Shown here: positions 1-10,621 of the stretch, one piece after another
How the letters are laid out: each line of letters begins with the position of its first letter
Position numbering within the stretch: the first letter of the stretch is position 1
Assembly (NCBI GenBank): GCA_022393335.1
Contig: JAJEKB010019999.1
Location: 34,183 to 98,182 of the forward strand
DNA: 64,000 nt
Source of the DNA: Macrotrachela quadricornifera
Lineage: Eukaryota; Rotifera; Eurotatoria; Philodinida; Philodinidae
Direction: 5' to 3'
Position numbers and translations under genes: made by a program
The notes under the pieces: model-generated
The model's database searches: none
Told to the model about the DNA's origin: nothing
Seen by the model: the letters and a program-made list of their open reading frames with translations, nothing else

Positions 1-3000
1 CGTTTTTCAGTTGCTGGTCTTTTTCAAAATTCATTAACATTAAATGCAACTATTGTTCCATATACATCAAGTGAAACAATGGAAAATTTTGAATGGATGA
101 AAGAAATGAATGTTAAACCAGTACATATTTCAAATAAAATTCAAGATAAAACACGTGTTCAATTATCATTTAATGGTGTACCTGATTCAACTGTTGGTAT
201 TAATGTTATTGAATATGATGGTGTTTTACAAGGTTTAGCAAATGATATAACTAAAGAACGATTACTTAAATATTTAACTATGTATGAACAAGTACCTATT
301 GTTAGTATGCCAACAATGAAATCAAATAATATTAATTCAGAAAAAGATCGACGAACAATTAGTGAACAAGATGAAGAACAACAAATTAATCGTGAACGAG
401 AAGTATTTTATAAAATCATATTATTTTTCAATTTGTTTTTTTTCAAATATCAAATTTTAGGGTTATGAAATTCGTTATCCAGTTGAAAAAATGTTCTTTG
501 GTCTTAGTTCATCATATTCTTTACCACAAGTTGAAGGTGATGATATATATATAACATCAAATATGGAACGATTATATGGTGAATCAAATCATCGTCAATC
601 ATCATCATATTATCGTCGTAAACTTGAAAAATCTGTTAATCAATATGATGTTACTGTTGATCATAATGATTATGTTATTGCTACAAGTATTCCACTTGCT
701 TTTACTATTGAATCATCAACAAAATCAATGACAACAGGAAAAGAACAAATAAATAATGTTGAAATACATGAAGATGATAAACCAATGTATGAACAATCTT
801 TAGAATATGGTACACCATCATGGTATGAAAAATTAAATTCAAAATTAAATACTATTTCACAAGAAGCATTTATATTTATGTATTCGGGTTTAACAGTTAT
901 ATCAGATTTTGAAACATTACGTATTCCAATTGAAATGCAACGACAAAATTTAACAAAATTATTTTCGAAATTTCATCAACAATCAAAATTATTTATGGAT
1001 CATGAATCATTTGGTATTCGAGATCAAGCTCGACATTTATTTGAAGAATATATTGCTCAAGCTGATTTATCTATGATACCACCACCAATTATGCTTGAAG
1101 AACAAGCTCGTATTGGTTATTATCGTTCAGTTTTTTTTAATACAAGTCATATTGAATCTCAAGGTACTGGTAAAATTGTTCTTCCACGAACAAAACCATA
1201 TTCAACATGGCTTGCTAGTGGATTTTCTCTTAATAAAAAATCAGGCTTATCAATTGCTGAACCAATTCGTTTACCATCTAATCAAGGTCTTTTTGTTCTT
1301 GGTAATTGTCCAGATCAAGTTCAAATTGGTGAACGTGTTCTTTTAACTTATGGTATTAATAATTATCTTGGTAAAGATATTAATAATATTGTATTTCGTA
1401 TTCGTGCTTCAAATGATTTTGATCTTTTTGAACAAACAAAACCTGAACAAATTGTATCAAATAAAGATAAAGATTATACACTTACAATTCCATCACTTAA
1501 ATCAACTGGTGTTGAAACACGTCATATGATGTTTGTACCAAAACGTGCTGGTATTATTCAAATTATTCTTGAAGTTGAATCAGAATTTGGTGGTGATTAT
1601 GAAATTTTAACAATATTTGTACGTGAATCAAGTATTGAACGTGAACAATTAACAACACATTTATATGATTTAACTGGTGAAAAGAAAAGTTATGGTCCAA
1701 TTATTGAAAAAATTGATCAATCATCAAATCTTCGTTCAGTTCATTTCGAAGTTTCTGGTAAAGAATTTAATATTATTTTGAAAAAAAAAATTTTTATTAT
1801 TATTAAAATTTAGGTTCTGGTCTTGATCGTTTCTTTAAACATTATACAATTGAAACAAATTCTTTAATGGGTATTGATCGTGCTCTTGCTCGTCTTTATC
1901 GTTCACTTGGTCTTCGTCATTATTTAAATGCAACACTTCAAACTGAATCACCATTCTTTAATATGACATGTGATAATATAACAACAGCTTATCAAACACT
2001 TCAACTTTATAGTGATTATGATGGTTCATATTCATTTATATCCGATGAAGATACTGAATATTCATCACTTTATTTAACATCATTAGCATTTGGTGCTATG
2101 ATTTCACCAATGATGCCATTCCGTGATAATGTTACACTTAATCGTACATTAAATTGGATATTATCTCATCAACAACAAGATGGTTCATTTGATGATAATA
2201 CACCATGTTATCATTATAGATTTTGTTCAGGTGAATTTCGTCGAGAATCATTAACAGCTTTAGTTTTATATTCATTAACACGTGATAATTCATCAGATTA
2301 TATGCCTAAATTTATTTATCATCGTTTATTTCATGGTGAAAATAGTCCAATAATTCGTGCACAACATTATTTAGAATCACGTATGTCACATGTTCAATCT
2401 GATTTATTAACAACAACATTAATTCATTTAACTTTTATTCAAAATCGAGAATTATCAAGTGAATTACGTGAAAAAATTCATCAAGCTCTTTTAGATAGAA
2501 AATTAACTATTGTACCTGAAGATGGTTCGAAATATTTAAAAAATCTTAATGAAAAAATGACATTTGATGATCAATTATTAATTAATGCTATGACAACTTC
2601 AATGTATGCTACATTTGGTGATTATAGAACAACATCAGATATTGCACGTTGGGTTGTAGAACAAATTCGAGCTCATCCACATTATAATAGTATTTTAGAT
2701 GCTATTTTTCAAACTGAAGCTTGGCTTAAATTAGATATACTTTATCGTAAAAATTTTCAAATTGAAAAATTCGATATTACAGTTGATATGACAACTGATA
2801 ATGGAGAAAAACATCAATTTAAAATAAATTCAAAAAATATCGATATTACACAAATATTTAATTTAACATTACCAGTTCGTCAAATAACATATTCAGTTAA
2901 TGGTTTTGGTCTTATGGGTCTTAGTATTGTTCAAGTATTTGCTGAAAAAGAACAAAAAAAATCAATTCAACCAATTCCATTTCAATTATCACATGAATTT

Positions 3001-3530
3001 AAAACAATGTCATGGCTTAGTGAAATAACAGCAAAAACTTGTATGACTTATACACCAACAATTAAAGAAAATTTTAATCGTACTATAGTAATTGATGTTG
3101 AACTTCCATCAGGTAAAAAAAAAAAAGAATTTTATTAATAAATAAAAAAACTTGTTTTTTTTTTTGCTTTTAAGGAATGCGTATTAATTTACGTCAAATT
3201 GGATTTTTCTTAAGTCGTGTTGAACAAGTTATGTTTTTTACATATGAACCATGTAGTCATACACTTAAATTCTTTCTTAATGTTCCATCAACAATGTACA
3301 ATAAACCAATTTGTCTTGAATGGTGTCTTGAACGTTTATCATCTGTTGTTACATGGTCACCAATTAAATTACGTGTTTATGATTATCTTCAACAAGAAAC
3401 TCAATTAATTCATCTTATGCCAATTGAAATTCAACCAAATCTTCTCGGTTATTCATTTGTTGAAGCTGTACATAAAGCAAGACCAAGTCTTTCAACATTA
3501 GCTAATTTACAAAAACAAAAACAAGTTTAA
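1..3530 (+). CDS. Alpha-2-macroglobulin/complement-family protein lacking the thioester motif (5' partial)
   Basis: Exons 1..402, 461..1757, 1814..3112 and 3175..3530 join in one frame to 1117 residues; the 5' end lies outside the window. Introns are 58, 56 and 62 bp, GT-AG. The middle holds an A2M-domain signature (TWLASGFSLNKKSGLSIAEP, near residue 380), then MG-type beta sheets. An alpha-helical thioester-domain fold follows, with DGSYSFI and a WILSHQQQDGSFDD segment, and then a C-terminal receptor-binding-like domain. Family members are secreted protease traps or opsonins; the reactive CGEQ thioester normally sits just before the helical domain. Here that place reads IETNSLMGIDRALARLYRS, so no internal thioester can form. 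Drosophila Mcr is a known thioester-less relative. Many N-x-S/T sites fit a secreted glycoprotein. The family call is firm; orthology to Mcr is only an inference. Confidence 0.85.
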
Positions 3531-3674
3531 ATCAATGATTGAAGAGAATGAGTTTATTATACATATATATATAAATATTTTGATTTTTCATTATCTTTTT
3601 TTTTACTTTATACCGACTTTTCTCTTTCATATATATTATTAACATCTAACTTATCTTTTTTATATTTATAACAA

Positions 3675-3680
3675 ATAAAC
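3675..3680 (+). terminator. Candidate poly(A) signal of the macroglobulin gene
   Basis: An AATAAA hexamer lies about 145 bases after the stop codon, before the repeats that fill the rest of the gap. It is a plausible 3'-end signal only; AATAAA is frequent in DNA this AT-rich. Confidence 0.3.
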
Positions 3681-3835
3681 ACTGAAAAAAAAATTATTTC
3701 AATATGATTTTTTCATGGCTATGAAATATATCATTTTCTAGAGAACTTCAAGAGCAATCTTTTGATATCTTAGAAAGGAATTAACGCTTATCTCTTTACC
3801 TTCGCAAGGTTTTTGTTCGTTTGATTATTTTGTGT

Positions 3836-4166
3836 TTTTCATTGAGATCCATATGAGGATATAGGAACACGAAATCATTTCCTGAACTTTTTTAGTATTA
3901 CTAAAAAAATCAATATTTTATAGAAGGTTTATTGACTAGAGGAAAATTTTTCTCTTAACTTTTTATCCTTCAAATTTTTCCCTTGGTTTCCTAATTTTAC
4001 ACGAAAACCGATATTTAATAACAGAAACCTTCAAGTACACCTTATTTTCCATGATTTCCCTACGCCAATGACTCTCCTATAAAATATTGTTTTTTTCGCT
4101 AATACTAAAAAAGTCTATGAAATGATTTCGTATTCCTCTATCGTCACATGAATCTCAATAAAAAAA
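3836..4166. mobile_element. Foldback MITE with ~67-bp inverted arms
   Basis: The left arm (about 3836-3902) and the right arm (about 4100-4166) are imperfect reverse complements. They share blocks such as ACGAAATCATTTC and ACTTTTTTAGTATTA. The interior is AT-rich and non-coding. The same arm occurs again near 58,686-58,770 (GATGTGAGGATCTAAGATCA then CGAAATCATTTGATGGACTT), so this is a repeat family and not a chance hairpin. No transposase is present and I could not define a target-site duplication. Confidence 0.7.
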
Positions 4167-4331
4167 GCTTGTCAGCGCAGTCACTTTGGGACTAAAATGT
4201 GGAACTCACATATCTTTCAACAATTGAGCTTCAGATACACAGAGCTGTCGCGAGGGGCTAACGTTTGGGGGGGGGGGGACAAAACTTCGACTTAAAACTT
4301 ACACTCACATTTTTCATATGTGAGTTCCACA
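4166..4331 (+). repeat. Composite repeat, copy 1 (inverted relative to copy 2 at 61.3-61.9 kb)
   Basis: The unit starts near AAGCTTGTCAGCGCAGTC. It has inverted ends GTGGAACTCACATAT (4199-4213) and ATATGTGAGTTCCAC (4316-4330), and a core with AGAGCTGTCGCGAGGGGCTA followed by a 12-base G run. Its reverse complement, interrupted by extra material, is found at 61,319-61,925. It is non-coding and probably a MITE carrying a remnant of another. Confidence 0.7.
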
Positions 4332-4549
4332 AAAAAAATAATCAAAAGAATTAAGATTTGTTTATGACTACTTACTTGAGCAATTATTTCTGTTCAATCT
4401 TTCATTCAATTGTAAAATTTTGAAATAAACCTCGGGTTGTATACATAAGAAATTCATAATAGATAATATCTGACAATCTTAGATAGCCACTGTTTGTTTT
4501 TTTTTATTGAACGAATAAGAAAAAAGAAAATTATTTACAACTGATTGTT

Positions 4550-7198
4550 TTAATCAAGATAAAGATCAAAATCGATTCGTTTAATTGAATAGAATTGTTC
4601 TGTACCAATACGACGACAACGTACTTTATCTTTATCTAATTTTCCTTCAGTATTTATTAAACGAATCATTTGTTCAGTTGTAAATGGACCTTGTAAATTT
4701 TCATTTGTTGTATATTCCCAAAGAATAGTTGATGAAGCTAAAATAAAAAAAAAAAGTAAAGATTTAAAAATGAAATATATTTTTTACTATTTGTATCTGA
4801 TGATGATGGTAATGATTTATTAACAGATGATGAAATTTCAGTATCACCGTACATATCAAATGATGAATTTGTTGTTGTTTTTGAAGTATTTGATGATTTA
4901 AGACGATCAAGTTTTGATTTAAGACGTTCATAAGTTTCTTGATAAATATCAAGTTCACCATTTGATACAAATTGATCAGCAAGACCAGACATTTCTTCTA
5001 ATAAAATTTTATTTTTTTTAATTTCTTCTGGTGTTTGTTCAATTATTGTTGATGTTGAATTTTTCTCGGGTAATGGTTTTGATTTTTTTCCATATTGTTT
5101 AGATTTATTACTAAAAAAAAAATAAATATTATAAGAAAAAAAAAAAAGTTTCTTTTTTACTTTGATACAACTACTCCAAGTCGTTTTATTGTATGAACAA
5201 CTGTTTCACCTGGTTGCATTATTGCAAGCATTGATTCAATAGTTTTTTTTTCATTAAATTGATTTACATCTGTATCATCATTTTCATCATCATTAGATGA
5301 ATTTGTTTTTGTTGGATCATCAAGATCATCTTCAGTTCCTTCAGGATTTTTTAATTTATAATTTTTAACATTTGTCCAATCGATTTCATCAAGCCATGCA
5401 TCATGAACTTCATCTTTCTATAATATGAAAATAATAAATTCAAAAAGAACTGAAATTATAGGATAACTAGCGGAGGTACCAGATGAAAAGAGAATATGGT
5501 TAAATTTTCACATCTTCCATCCGACTTTTTCTGCTGCACATAACACGTCTTCTAAAGGACTGTTCCTCGCTGTGGGTGAGCTATCTGCAACAGAACTTTT
5601 CGCGTTACACCTGAAACTACTTGGACAGGACTTTTACCGACATGAGTCACGCATCTTTAATAGGATTGTTCCTGCTATGCGTTAGATGTTCGTCATTGGA
5701 CTCTTCTCGCCGTGCGTGATACCTCTTCCACAGGACTTTTTTCGCCATACCTGGAACCCCTGCTACAGAGCTTTTCTCGCCGTGCTTGGGGTATCTTCCA
5801 CAGAGCTTTTCCCGCCGTGCACCAGGCATCTTCAACAGAACTTTTCTCATTGGACTCAAGCTGACATTCTCACTCTCAAATTTGCATTGAACTGCGTCAT
5901 TTGATTAGAAAGTGAGTAAGATCACGGTCTCTTACGGGTTGGATGAAGTTTCGCACACACGTCCCTTTCTCACCTCCAATCACTCTCACGACTTTCCTTA
6001 GCATTCAAGGAACTGATGAGGATAGTTCCGTGATGCTATCTCTCACGATGACCAAATACATAGCGAACAGACTCATCAGAATCTCGATCTGTATTGATCA
6101 AGATGAAATTTCACCCAGCCCTTTCGGCACACCCCGTTTGGTGGTTCCAGTCCCACGTCGACTTTCCTCAGGAGCTAAGTAAGTAGTGTATAAAGTTTTC
6201 TGACGCTAGCTATCACAGAGGCTGAATGCATAGCGAATAGACAAATATTTTTCTTTATATATATAGATACGTCATCGTTGTAAGCCAGGAAAAAGAACAA
6301 ATACGTTGTTTTTGTGAGTCGTAAAGAACAAATGGATACACCATCGTTGTCAATCAAGGAAACACTCATATACATTTTTCTCTTATAACCTATTAGAAGC
6401 TTTCAATTTTCACATTTAGACCAAAGAATTATCGATACAAAACTATTAATCCTAGAATCATAACAAATTCGTTAATTTTCTGAAAAATTGACGCAAATTT
6501 CATCCTCATATAACTTGGGTGAAATTTCATTCACACTACCCCACCCTACTCTTATTACTGGTCAAAGTACTCTTAAAAGCAACCTCTAGACTCAGAAAAG
6601 CACCCTAGAAAGTTTGGTAACGTTCGCTATTACAGGACTATCTGGGTGAGATTTCACTCACACCCAACACCCCTCACCCAAGTAACCATTCTGACCCCAC
6701 GTGGATCCTCTCTGGGACCTAGAGAAGCATCGTGGAAAGTTTGATGATCATGGCTTTTACAGGGACTGAATGCATAGCGAACAGACAAACAGACAAACAT
6801 TCTTCTTTATATATATAGATTTTTCAATAGCTGGTAAACATACGTCTTTCTTTTTCCATTGATACCATCCTGTTTCATCAACATGTCCTTCATCTAATTC
6901 GTCATCCATATTAAATGGTGTAATTTTGACATCATCATCAAATCCAATTGTAGCATGTTCTTGTCCAATATCTAAAATAAAATCAAATAAAATTTCTTTT
7001 TTTTTTCGAAATAAACTTACCATCAAGTTCATCTTGATTCATTTCTTTAATATTTCCTTGATCATCATCATCATCTTCATCACTATCTAATGTATATTTT
7101 CCACTATGTAAACGTGTATCATTTTTCTGATTTTTTTGTTTTTTATTATCTTCATTTGTTTCAGCAAAAGTTACTTTACGTTTTTTTTTCTCATCCAT
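4550..7198 (-). CDS. CD2BP2: CD2BP2-like U5 snRNP protein with a diverged GYF domain
   Basis: Exons 7021..7198, 6844..6971, 5161..5417, 4788..5110 and 4550..4737 (minus strand) give 357 residues. Recognisable blocks in order: a basic/acidic N-terminus (MDEKKKRKVTF), VKITPFNMDDELDEGHVDE, DAWLDEIDW, SGLADQFVSNGELDIYQETY, and a C-terminal GYF-type domain starting LWEY and ending KRIDFDLY. In animals this is the 52K protein of the U5 snRNP, assembled with PRPF6/PRPF8 in nuclear splicing; its GYF domain binds proline-rich peptides. Here GPF is kept, but the GYF tripeptide position reads EGKL. Intron 3 is 1426 bp and full of repeats, while the other introns are about 50 bp. The gene lies 69 bp downstream of PHF5A on the same strand. 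The start is chosen at MDEKKKRK because homology begins there and an acceptor-like site lies 10 bases upstream. Confidence 0.9.
5560..5860. repeat. Degenerate ~48-bp minisatellite in a CD2BP2 intron
   Basis: Five or more imperfect units share TCTTCCACAGAGCTTTTC and CTCGCCGTGC blocks with a spacing of roughly 45-50 bases. The array is noticeably more GC-rich than the flanks. Open frames through it on either strand only reflect the repeat period and are not genes. Confidence 0.6.
6221..6269 (+). repeat. Dispersed repeat tail, copy 1
   Basis: GCTGAATGCATAGCGAATAG, a short interval, then TTCTTTATATATATAGAT. It is nearly identical to the segment at 6764-6820, and an older partial match (CATAGCGAACAGAC) lies near 6058. 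It looks like a repeated element terminus. Confidence 0.6.
6764..6820 (+). repeat. Dispersed repeat tail, copy 2
   Basis: GACTGAATGCATAGCGAACA, two ACAGACAA units, then TTCTTTATATATATAGAT. It matches copy 1 at 6221-6269, with an extra ACAGACAA unit. Confidence 0.6.
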
Positions 7199-7267
7199 AA
7201 TTATTAATCTAGAATAACAAAATGACATATCTATATATTTATTTATTGAAGAAAACAAAAGACACAT
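7199..7267 (-). promoter_or_regulatory. PHF5A-CD2BP2 intercistronic spacer with candidate trans-splice acceptor
   Basis: Only 69 bases separate the PHF5A stop from the CD2BP2 ATG. On the minus strand the spacer contains TTTTGTTATTCTAG, ending 10 bases before the ATG (AG complement at 7209-7210). There is no room for a promoter and a 5' exon. This is the layout expected for spliced-leader addition to the second gene of an operon; trans-splicing itself is inferred. Confidence 0.5.
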
Positions 7268-7600
7268 TTAACGTTTTTTAAATCCAAATTTTTTTCTTTC
7301 ATAAAATAAATCTGTTTTTGCACTTCCTAAATTAACAATTTTAGGACAACCATCACGATCTTTTTCTGTAATTGTACATTCTCGACAATAATATGCATCT
7401 GAACATCCTGGACCACCACATATAACACAACGACCTTGATATGAACCATAATTACATTCATCACATATTCGTACAAGTGTTGTTGGACGAACATATGAAT
7501 CACATATAACACATCGACCATCACATTTTTCACAAAGACGACCAATTGCAACACCAGCTTGTTTACGACAAAATATTAAATCAGGATGATGTTTTGCCAT
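7268..7600 (-). CDS. PHF5A: PHF5A / SF3b14b, SF3b spliceosome subunit
   Basis: An intronless 110-residue protein, the same length as animal PHF5A and nearly invariant along its whole length ([38 protein letters not shown], ending [12 protein letters not shown]). It folds as a zinc knuckle with many CxxC pairs. In the SF3b complex of the U2 snRNP it contacts SF3B1 and shapes the branch-site adenosine pocket, the site of pladienolide-type inhibitors. The frame extends 13 codons upstream, but the conserved start is MAKHHP. It lies directly upstream of CD2BP2, another spliceosomal protein, in what looks like a two-gene operon. Confidence 0.97.
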   Translation of the reverse strand: MAKHHPDLIFCRKQAGVAIGRLCEKCDGRCVICDSYVRPTTLVRICDECNYGSYQGRCVICGGPGCSDAYYCRECTITEKDRDGCPKIVNLGSAKTDLFYERKKFGFKKR

Positions 7601-8459
7601 TATTAATTTTAATAATGAAATTATTCTATTGTATTTCAAATTTATGAAATATCTATTATAGTTTAGTTTTTCATTGGTTAATTAATTAACCAATAAAAAT
7701 TTCTTATATAGAGGGAAAATTTTTTTTTAATAAAAAATTAATTCAAAATTCTTACTTTTATTTTTTAATTTTAAATTTTTATTTAATAAAAAAAAAATTA
7801 TTTTAACCAATCATAATCTTTAAACTTGTTTTACTTAAAACGTATTATTAGTGTCCAGACTGAGGGAAAAAAGCATAGTGAAATAAGCGAATAAAAAAAC
7901 AATGCATTAAAAAAAATTTAAGAGGCCAAACTTTTAATTGACACTAATCGATAGAGAAAATTTTTTTCTATCGGACGACGTTTTTGGTGTCTTTCAGAAA
8001 ATTGTCTATGCAGAGAAATTAGCAAAATACTACGACCAATCCAATTATAAAACATCAATATGAAGGGGTCGTCACTGGAATGACAATGCAAAATGGCGGC
8101 TTCTATGTAATGAAAAACTATTTTCTTGGCATTTGATCTATCAAATTTAAGTTATTTTTCAACTTTATGATTATTTTAATCATTATATTTATTTCTTTTA
8201 AATATATTTTTAATTGATACAAAAAAAACAATGAATAAATAATAATAATTATGAAAAATAAATTATTGTTTGTGTTGTATATTTTTTGTTCCATAATTTT
8301 TTCTGAAGATTGCTCTTGGTCCTTTTTTTTATTTCATTGGTAAAAGAGGTGTTTTCTACAACAGAAACAGAAAGAAAATAATAAATTACACGATTAAACG
8401 GCTAGACTTACAAAAATGGGTGAAACTTCACTTGTTGTCGATTCACTAGCCAAACTACT

Positions 8460-8660
8460 CGTCAAGAGAGTACGACTTGCTAACATGAGTACTCAGATTA
8501 CTCAGCCGAGTACTTGGTAAATTTAATATGTAAAGATAATTTTCATGTACTTCGAGGAGTACTCCTATGAGTTTCTTCATTAGAGATTTACGCAGAGTGA
8601 AAGCCTGAGTATTCGCTATTGTACTAATCCTGGGTTTTCTATGTGCATTTACCAAAACAT
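8460..8660. repeat. GAGTACTC-rich repeat segment
   Basis: Several GAGTACT/AGTACTC motifs occur together, and CTTGGTAAAT (about 8513) is mirrored by ATTTACCAA (about 8648). It resembles the 9445-9611 element in motif content. Probably a decayed MITE. Confidence 0.4.
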
Positions 8661-9444
8661 TTACACATTAACTCTCTCAAAATAGATTGGAGTTATTGTA
8701 TAGAGAAAATTGATGTAATTAAATATGAAAATATCTCAAGAACATCTTGATTACTAAAATGTATATTTCTCAAATTTTTGATAATTATCTATTTGGTTAA
8801 TTCTATGAATCGTCACTTAATAACAAAGCGAAACATTTTTTATTAATTCTTTCGTTCTTATATTCGATCAAGCACATTTTCTAGTTTATAAGTGAACATA
8901 GATTGCAGTTTTATATTATAAATTTAAATTAAAAAAACTCATTTTTAGATTTACAATGCTATCAGACTTTTTTAGACGATCAACGATAGTTAATGAATGA
9001 GATTGATCGGTAAGTTTAAATTTTCAAATGTCATAAATTTTATTTATATAAAATATTTAGATTTATTCATTTGATAATCTTCATGTAAAAATCTCCTCAA
9101 CTAAAAATATTCATTCTACATATAAATCAACATCGTGCATCTATTTTTATCGAATTTCTTCATCTTTTTTTAAAAAATTATTATTTATTCGTTTTTTTTC
9201 TCGGTATTGCTGATGTATGAAAATATATTTAGTCTTGTGCACGAAGTGAACAATTTCTTTTTTTTTTTCGTGTGAAAAAATCAAAAAGCAATAAATAATA
9301 TCTATAGCTGTTTAACTATCTATGTAGTTTTTTTTTTAAATGTGTGTTGAATAATTGTTTTTCATCCTGAATTAAAATAAAATATTTATACCACAACAGT
9401 ACTATACAAAATGTGCTTATGACTATTGTTACATGAACAAGCGA

Positions 9445-9611
9445 AGTACTCAAAAACATGCAGAAGTATTCATACGAAGTACGAAATTTTCTAAGCCGAG
9501 TACTACATTGTCGTACTACGATACTCAGATCCAAGCATAAATATTACAGATGAGTACTCAAAACCCACTAGTACTCGTGACATTTTCTAGCGTGAGTACT
9601 TTTTGAGTACT
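9445..9611. mobile_element. Small MITE-like element with 12-bp perfect inverted ends
   Basis: Ends AGTACTCAAAAA (9445-9456) and TTTTTGAGTACT (9600-9611) are exact reverse complements. More GTACTC/GAGTAC motifs lie inside. No clear target-site duplication. Confidence 0.5.
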
Positions 9612-9702
9612 AACTTTTGAGTATTTGATTTATGCATTCATAAATCAAATGATATATTTTTATAACAGGATACATGAATTTTTTTGTTGATTAATGAGCA
9701 GT

Positions 9703-9840
9703 TTAACGGCTGACCATAATGTTGTACAAAGCCTTGATAAACTTTTTTTGACGTTCCAAATGTCCAATTGTTGTAAATTTTGAACGTGCACCTCGCTCTC
9801 GTCGATCACATATAACACAATGAACCACCTCTGACACCAT
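9703..9840 (-). pseudogene. Short open frame with a CxxC pair, possible gene or element fragment
   Basis: 45 codons starting MVSEVVHCVICDRRERGARS, with a CVIC pair and a basic remainder. I do not recognise a family. It may be a leftover zinc-finger exon or chance. No acceptor or donor clearly links it to other coding sequence. Confidence 0.2.
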
Positions 9841-10175
9841 TATTACCTATGAATGACTGCGATGAATAGACTGTACATACATAGCTGTTCGTGTTAGTAC
9901 GCGCATCTCTCATTGGTTAAAAATATCCATGCTTATTATTGGTCGTCATAAATACCGGTTTTCTCGGAAACTAGAATGAGGCCGAAAAATCTAACTTCAT
10001 AGTGAAGTGTATCTCTAGTTTATCAATATTCAGTATTAAGGAGAACGCTGAAAAAAGTGGCAAGAAATAAGGCGACACCTAGTGCATTAGTGTGTTGTTA
10101 TTTTATATGTATATAATTTTTTTTCGCCTTCTGTCCGTATACTATATAAACGATCATTATTATTATTATTTTCCA

Positions 10176-10571
10176 ATGACGGATTTTACTAATACAACAT
10201 CTCAAACACTTGATCAATTACGTACAGCTGAAGATAAATTAACTAAAATGCTTTGGAATGCTGGTGATATTGTTAAACAATTAAGTTCGGAACAAATATC
10301 TCGTGAACAAATTGAACCATTAGTTCGAAGTTTTTCAGAAAATACACAAATGGTTCAACAATTATTACATACAAGTGTAGCAAATTTAGAACGTATATCA
10401 TCAGGTTTACCACATGAAGATTCATGTTATGGTTCATGGTTAGATTTTAATTTAGCTTCAATGAGAACAGAAACAATAAGAAATAAATTATATGAATTAA
10501 AAAATAATTCTGAATTACAACGAAGTCGAGAACGTGTTAAAGAACTTGAAGGACAATTAGCTCAACTTTAA
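10176..10571 (+). CDS. MED11: MED11-like Mediator head-module subunit
   Basis: A single exon of 131 residues. The alpha-helical body has the MED11 layout: an N-terminal helix with an LWNAGDIVKQLSSEQ-type segment (family: NAGxxxxELSKE), a long second helix, GLPHEDSCYGSWLDF corresponding to the family's GQPHEGSSYSSRKD, and a final helix. MED11 pairs with MED22 in the Mediator head and helps recruit TFIIH and RNA polymerase II. The frame is open 28 codons upstream, but MTDFTNT gives the family's normal length. An AATAAA follows the stop by 6 bases, and EEF1D starts 143 bases downstream on the same strand. Sequence is diverged, so the name is probable, not certain. Confidence 0.65.
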   Translation: MTDFTNTTSQTLDQLRTAEDKLTKMLWNAGDIVKQLSSEQISREQIEPLVRSFSENTQMVQQLLHTSVANLERISSGLPHEDSCYGSWLDFNLASMRTETIRNKLYELKNNSELQRSRERVKELEGQLAQL

Positions 10572-10577
10572 AAACAA

Positions 10578-10583
10578 AATAAA
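10578..10583 (+). terminator. Candidate poly(A) signal between MED11 and EEF1D
   Basis: AATAAA starts 7 bases after the MED11 stop, inside the 143-bp gap to EEF1D. This fits a compact gene pair with internal cleavage. Confidence 0.4.
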
Positions 10584-10621
10584 ATTTCGTAATTATTTAA
10601 GAAATATTACATCATACATAT

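Larger units (their letters stand above)
5418..6843 (-). repeat. Repeat-filled 1.4-kb intron of CD2BP2
   Basis: This intron is about 28 times longer than its neighbours. It contains a degenerate minisatellite (about 5560-5860) and three related copies of a segment ending in CATAGCGAACAGACAAA-type sequence. Two of these run into TTCTTTATATATATAGAT, a tail that looks like the 3' end of a retroelement or Helitron-like repeat. No coding capacity is convincing. Confidence 0.65.
7601..10175. other. Intergenic region upstream of PHF5A and MED11
   Basis: It should hold the divergent promoters of the PHF5A pair (minus) and the MED11 pair (plus). I also see two clusters of GAGTACTC-type motifs (8460-8660 and 9440-9620) and a small minus-strand open frame at 9703-9840. 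Nothing else is recognisable. Confidence 0.5.

Noticed and set aside
491..1813. A 440-residue open frame that could be called a gene of its own
   Set aside because: It is exon 2 of the macroglobulin gene running into the next intron; the frame joins both neighbours through GT-AG introns.
4266..4278. Long G and C runs as assembly errors
   Set aside because: Similar runs occur in several elements at the same relative place, so they seem to be part of these MITEs, although exact lengths may be unreliable.
5647..5904. Open frames on both strands in the CD2BP2 intron
   Set aside because: They lie in a minisatellite and reflect its period; no start context, homology or splice sites.
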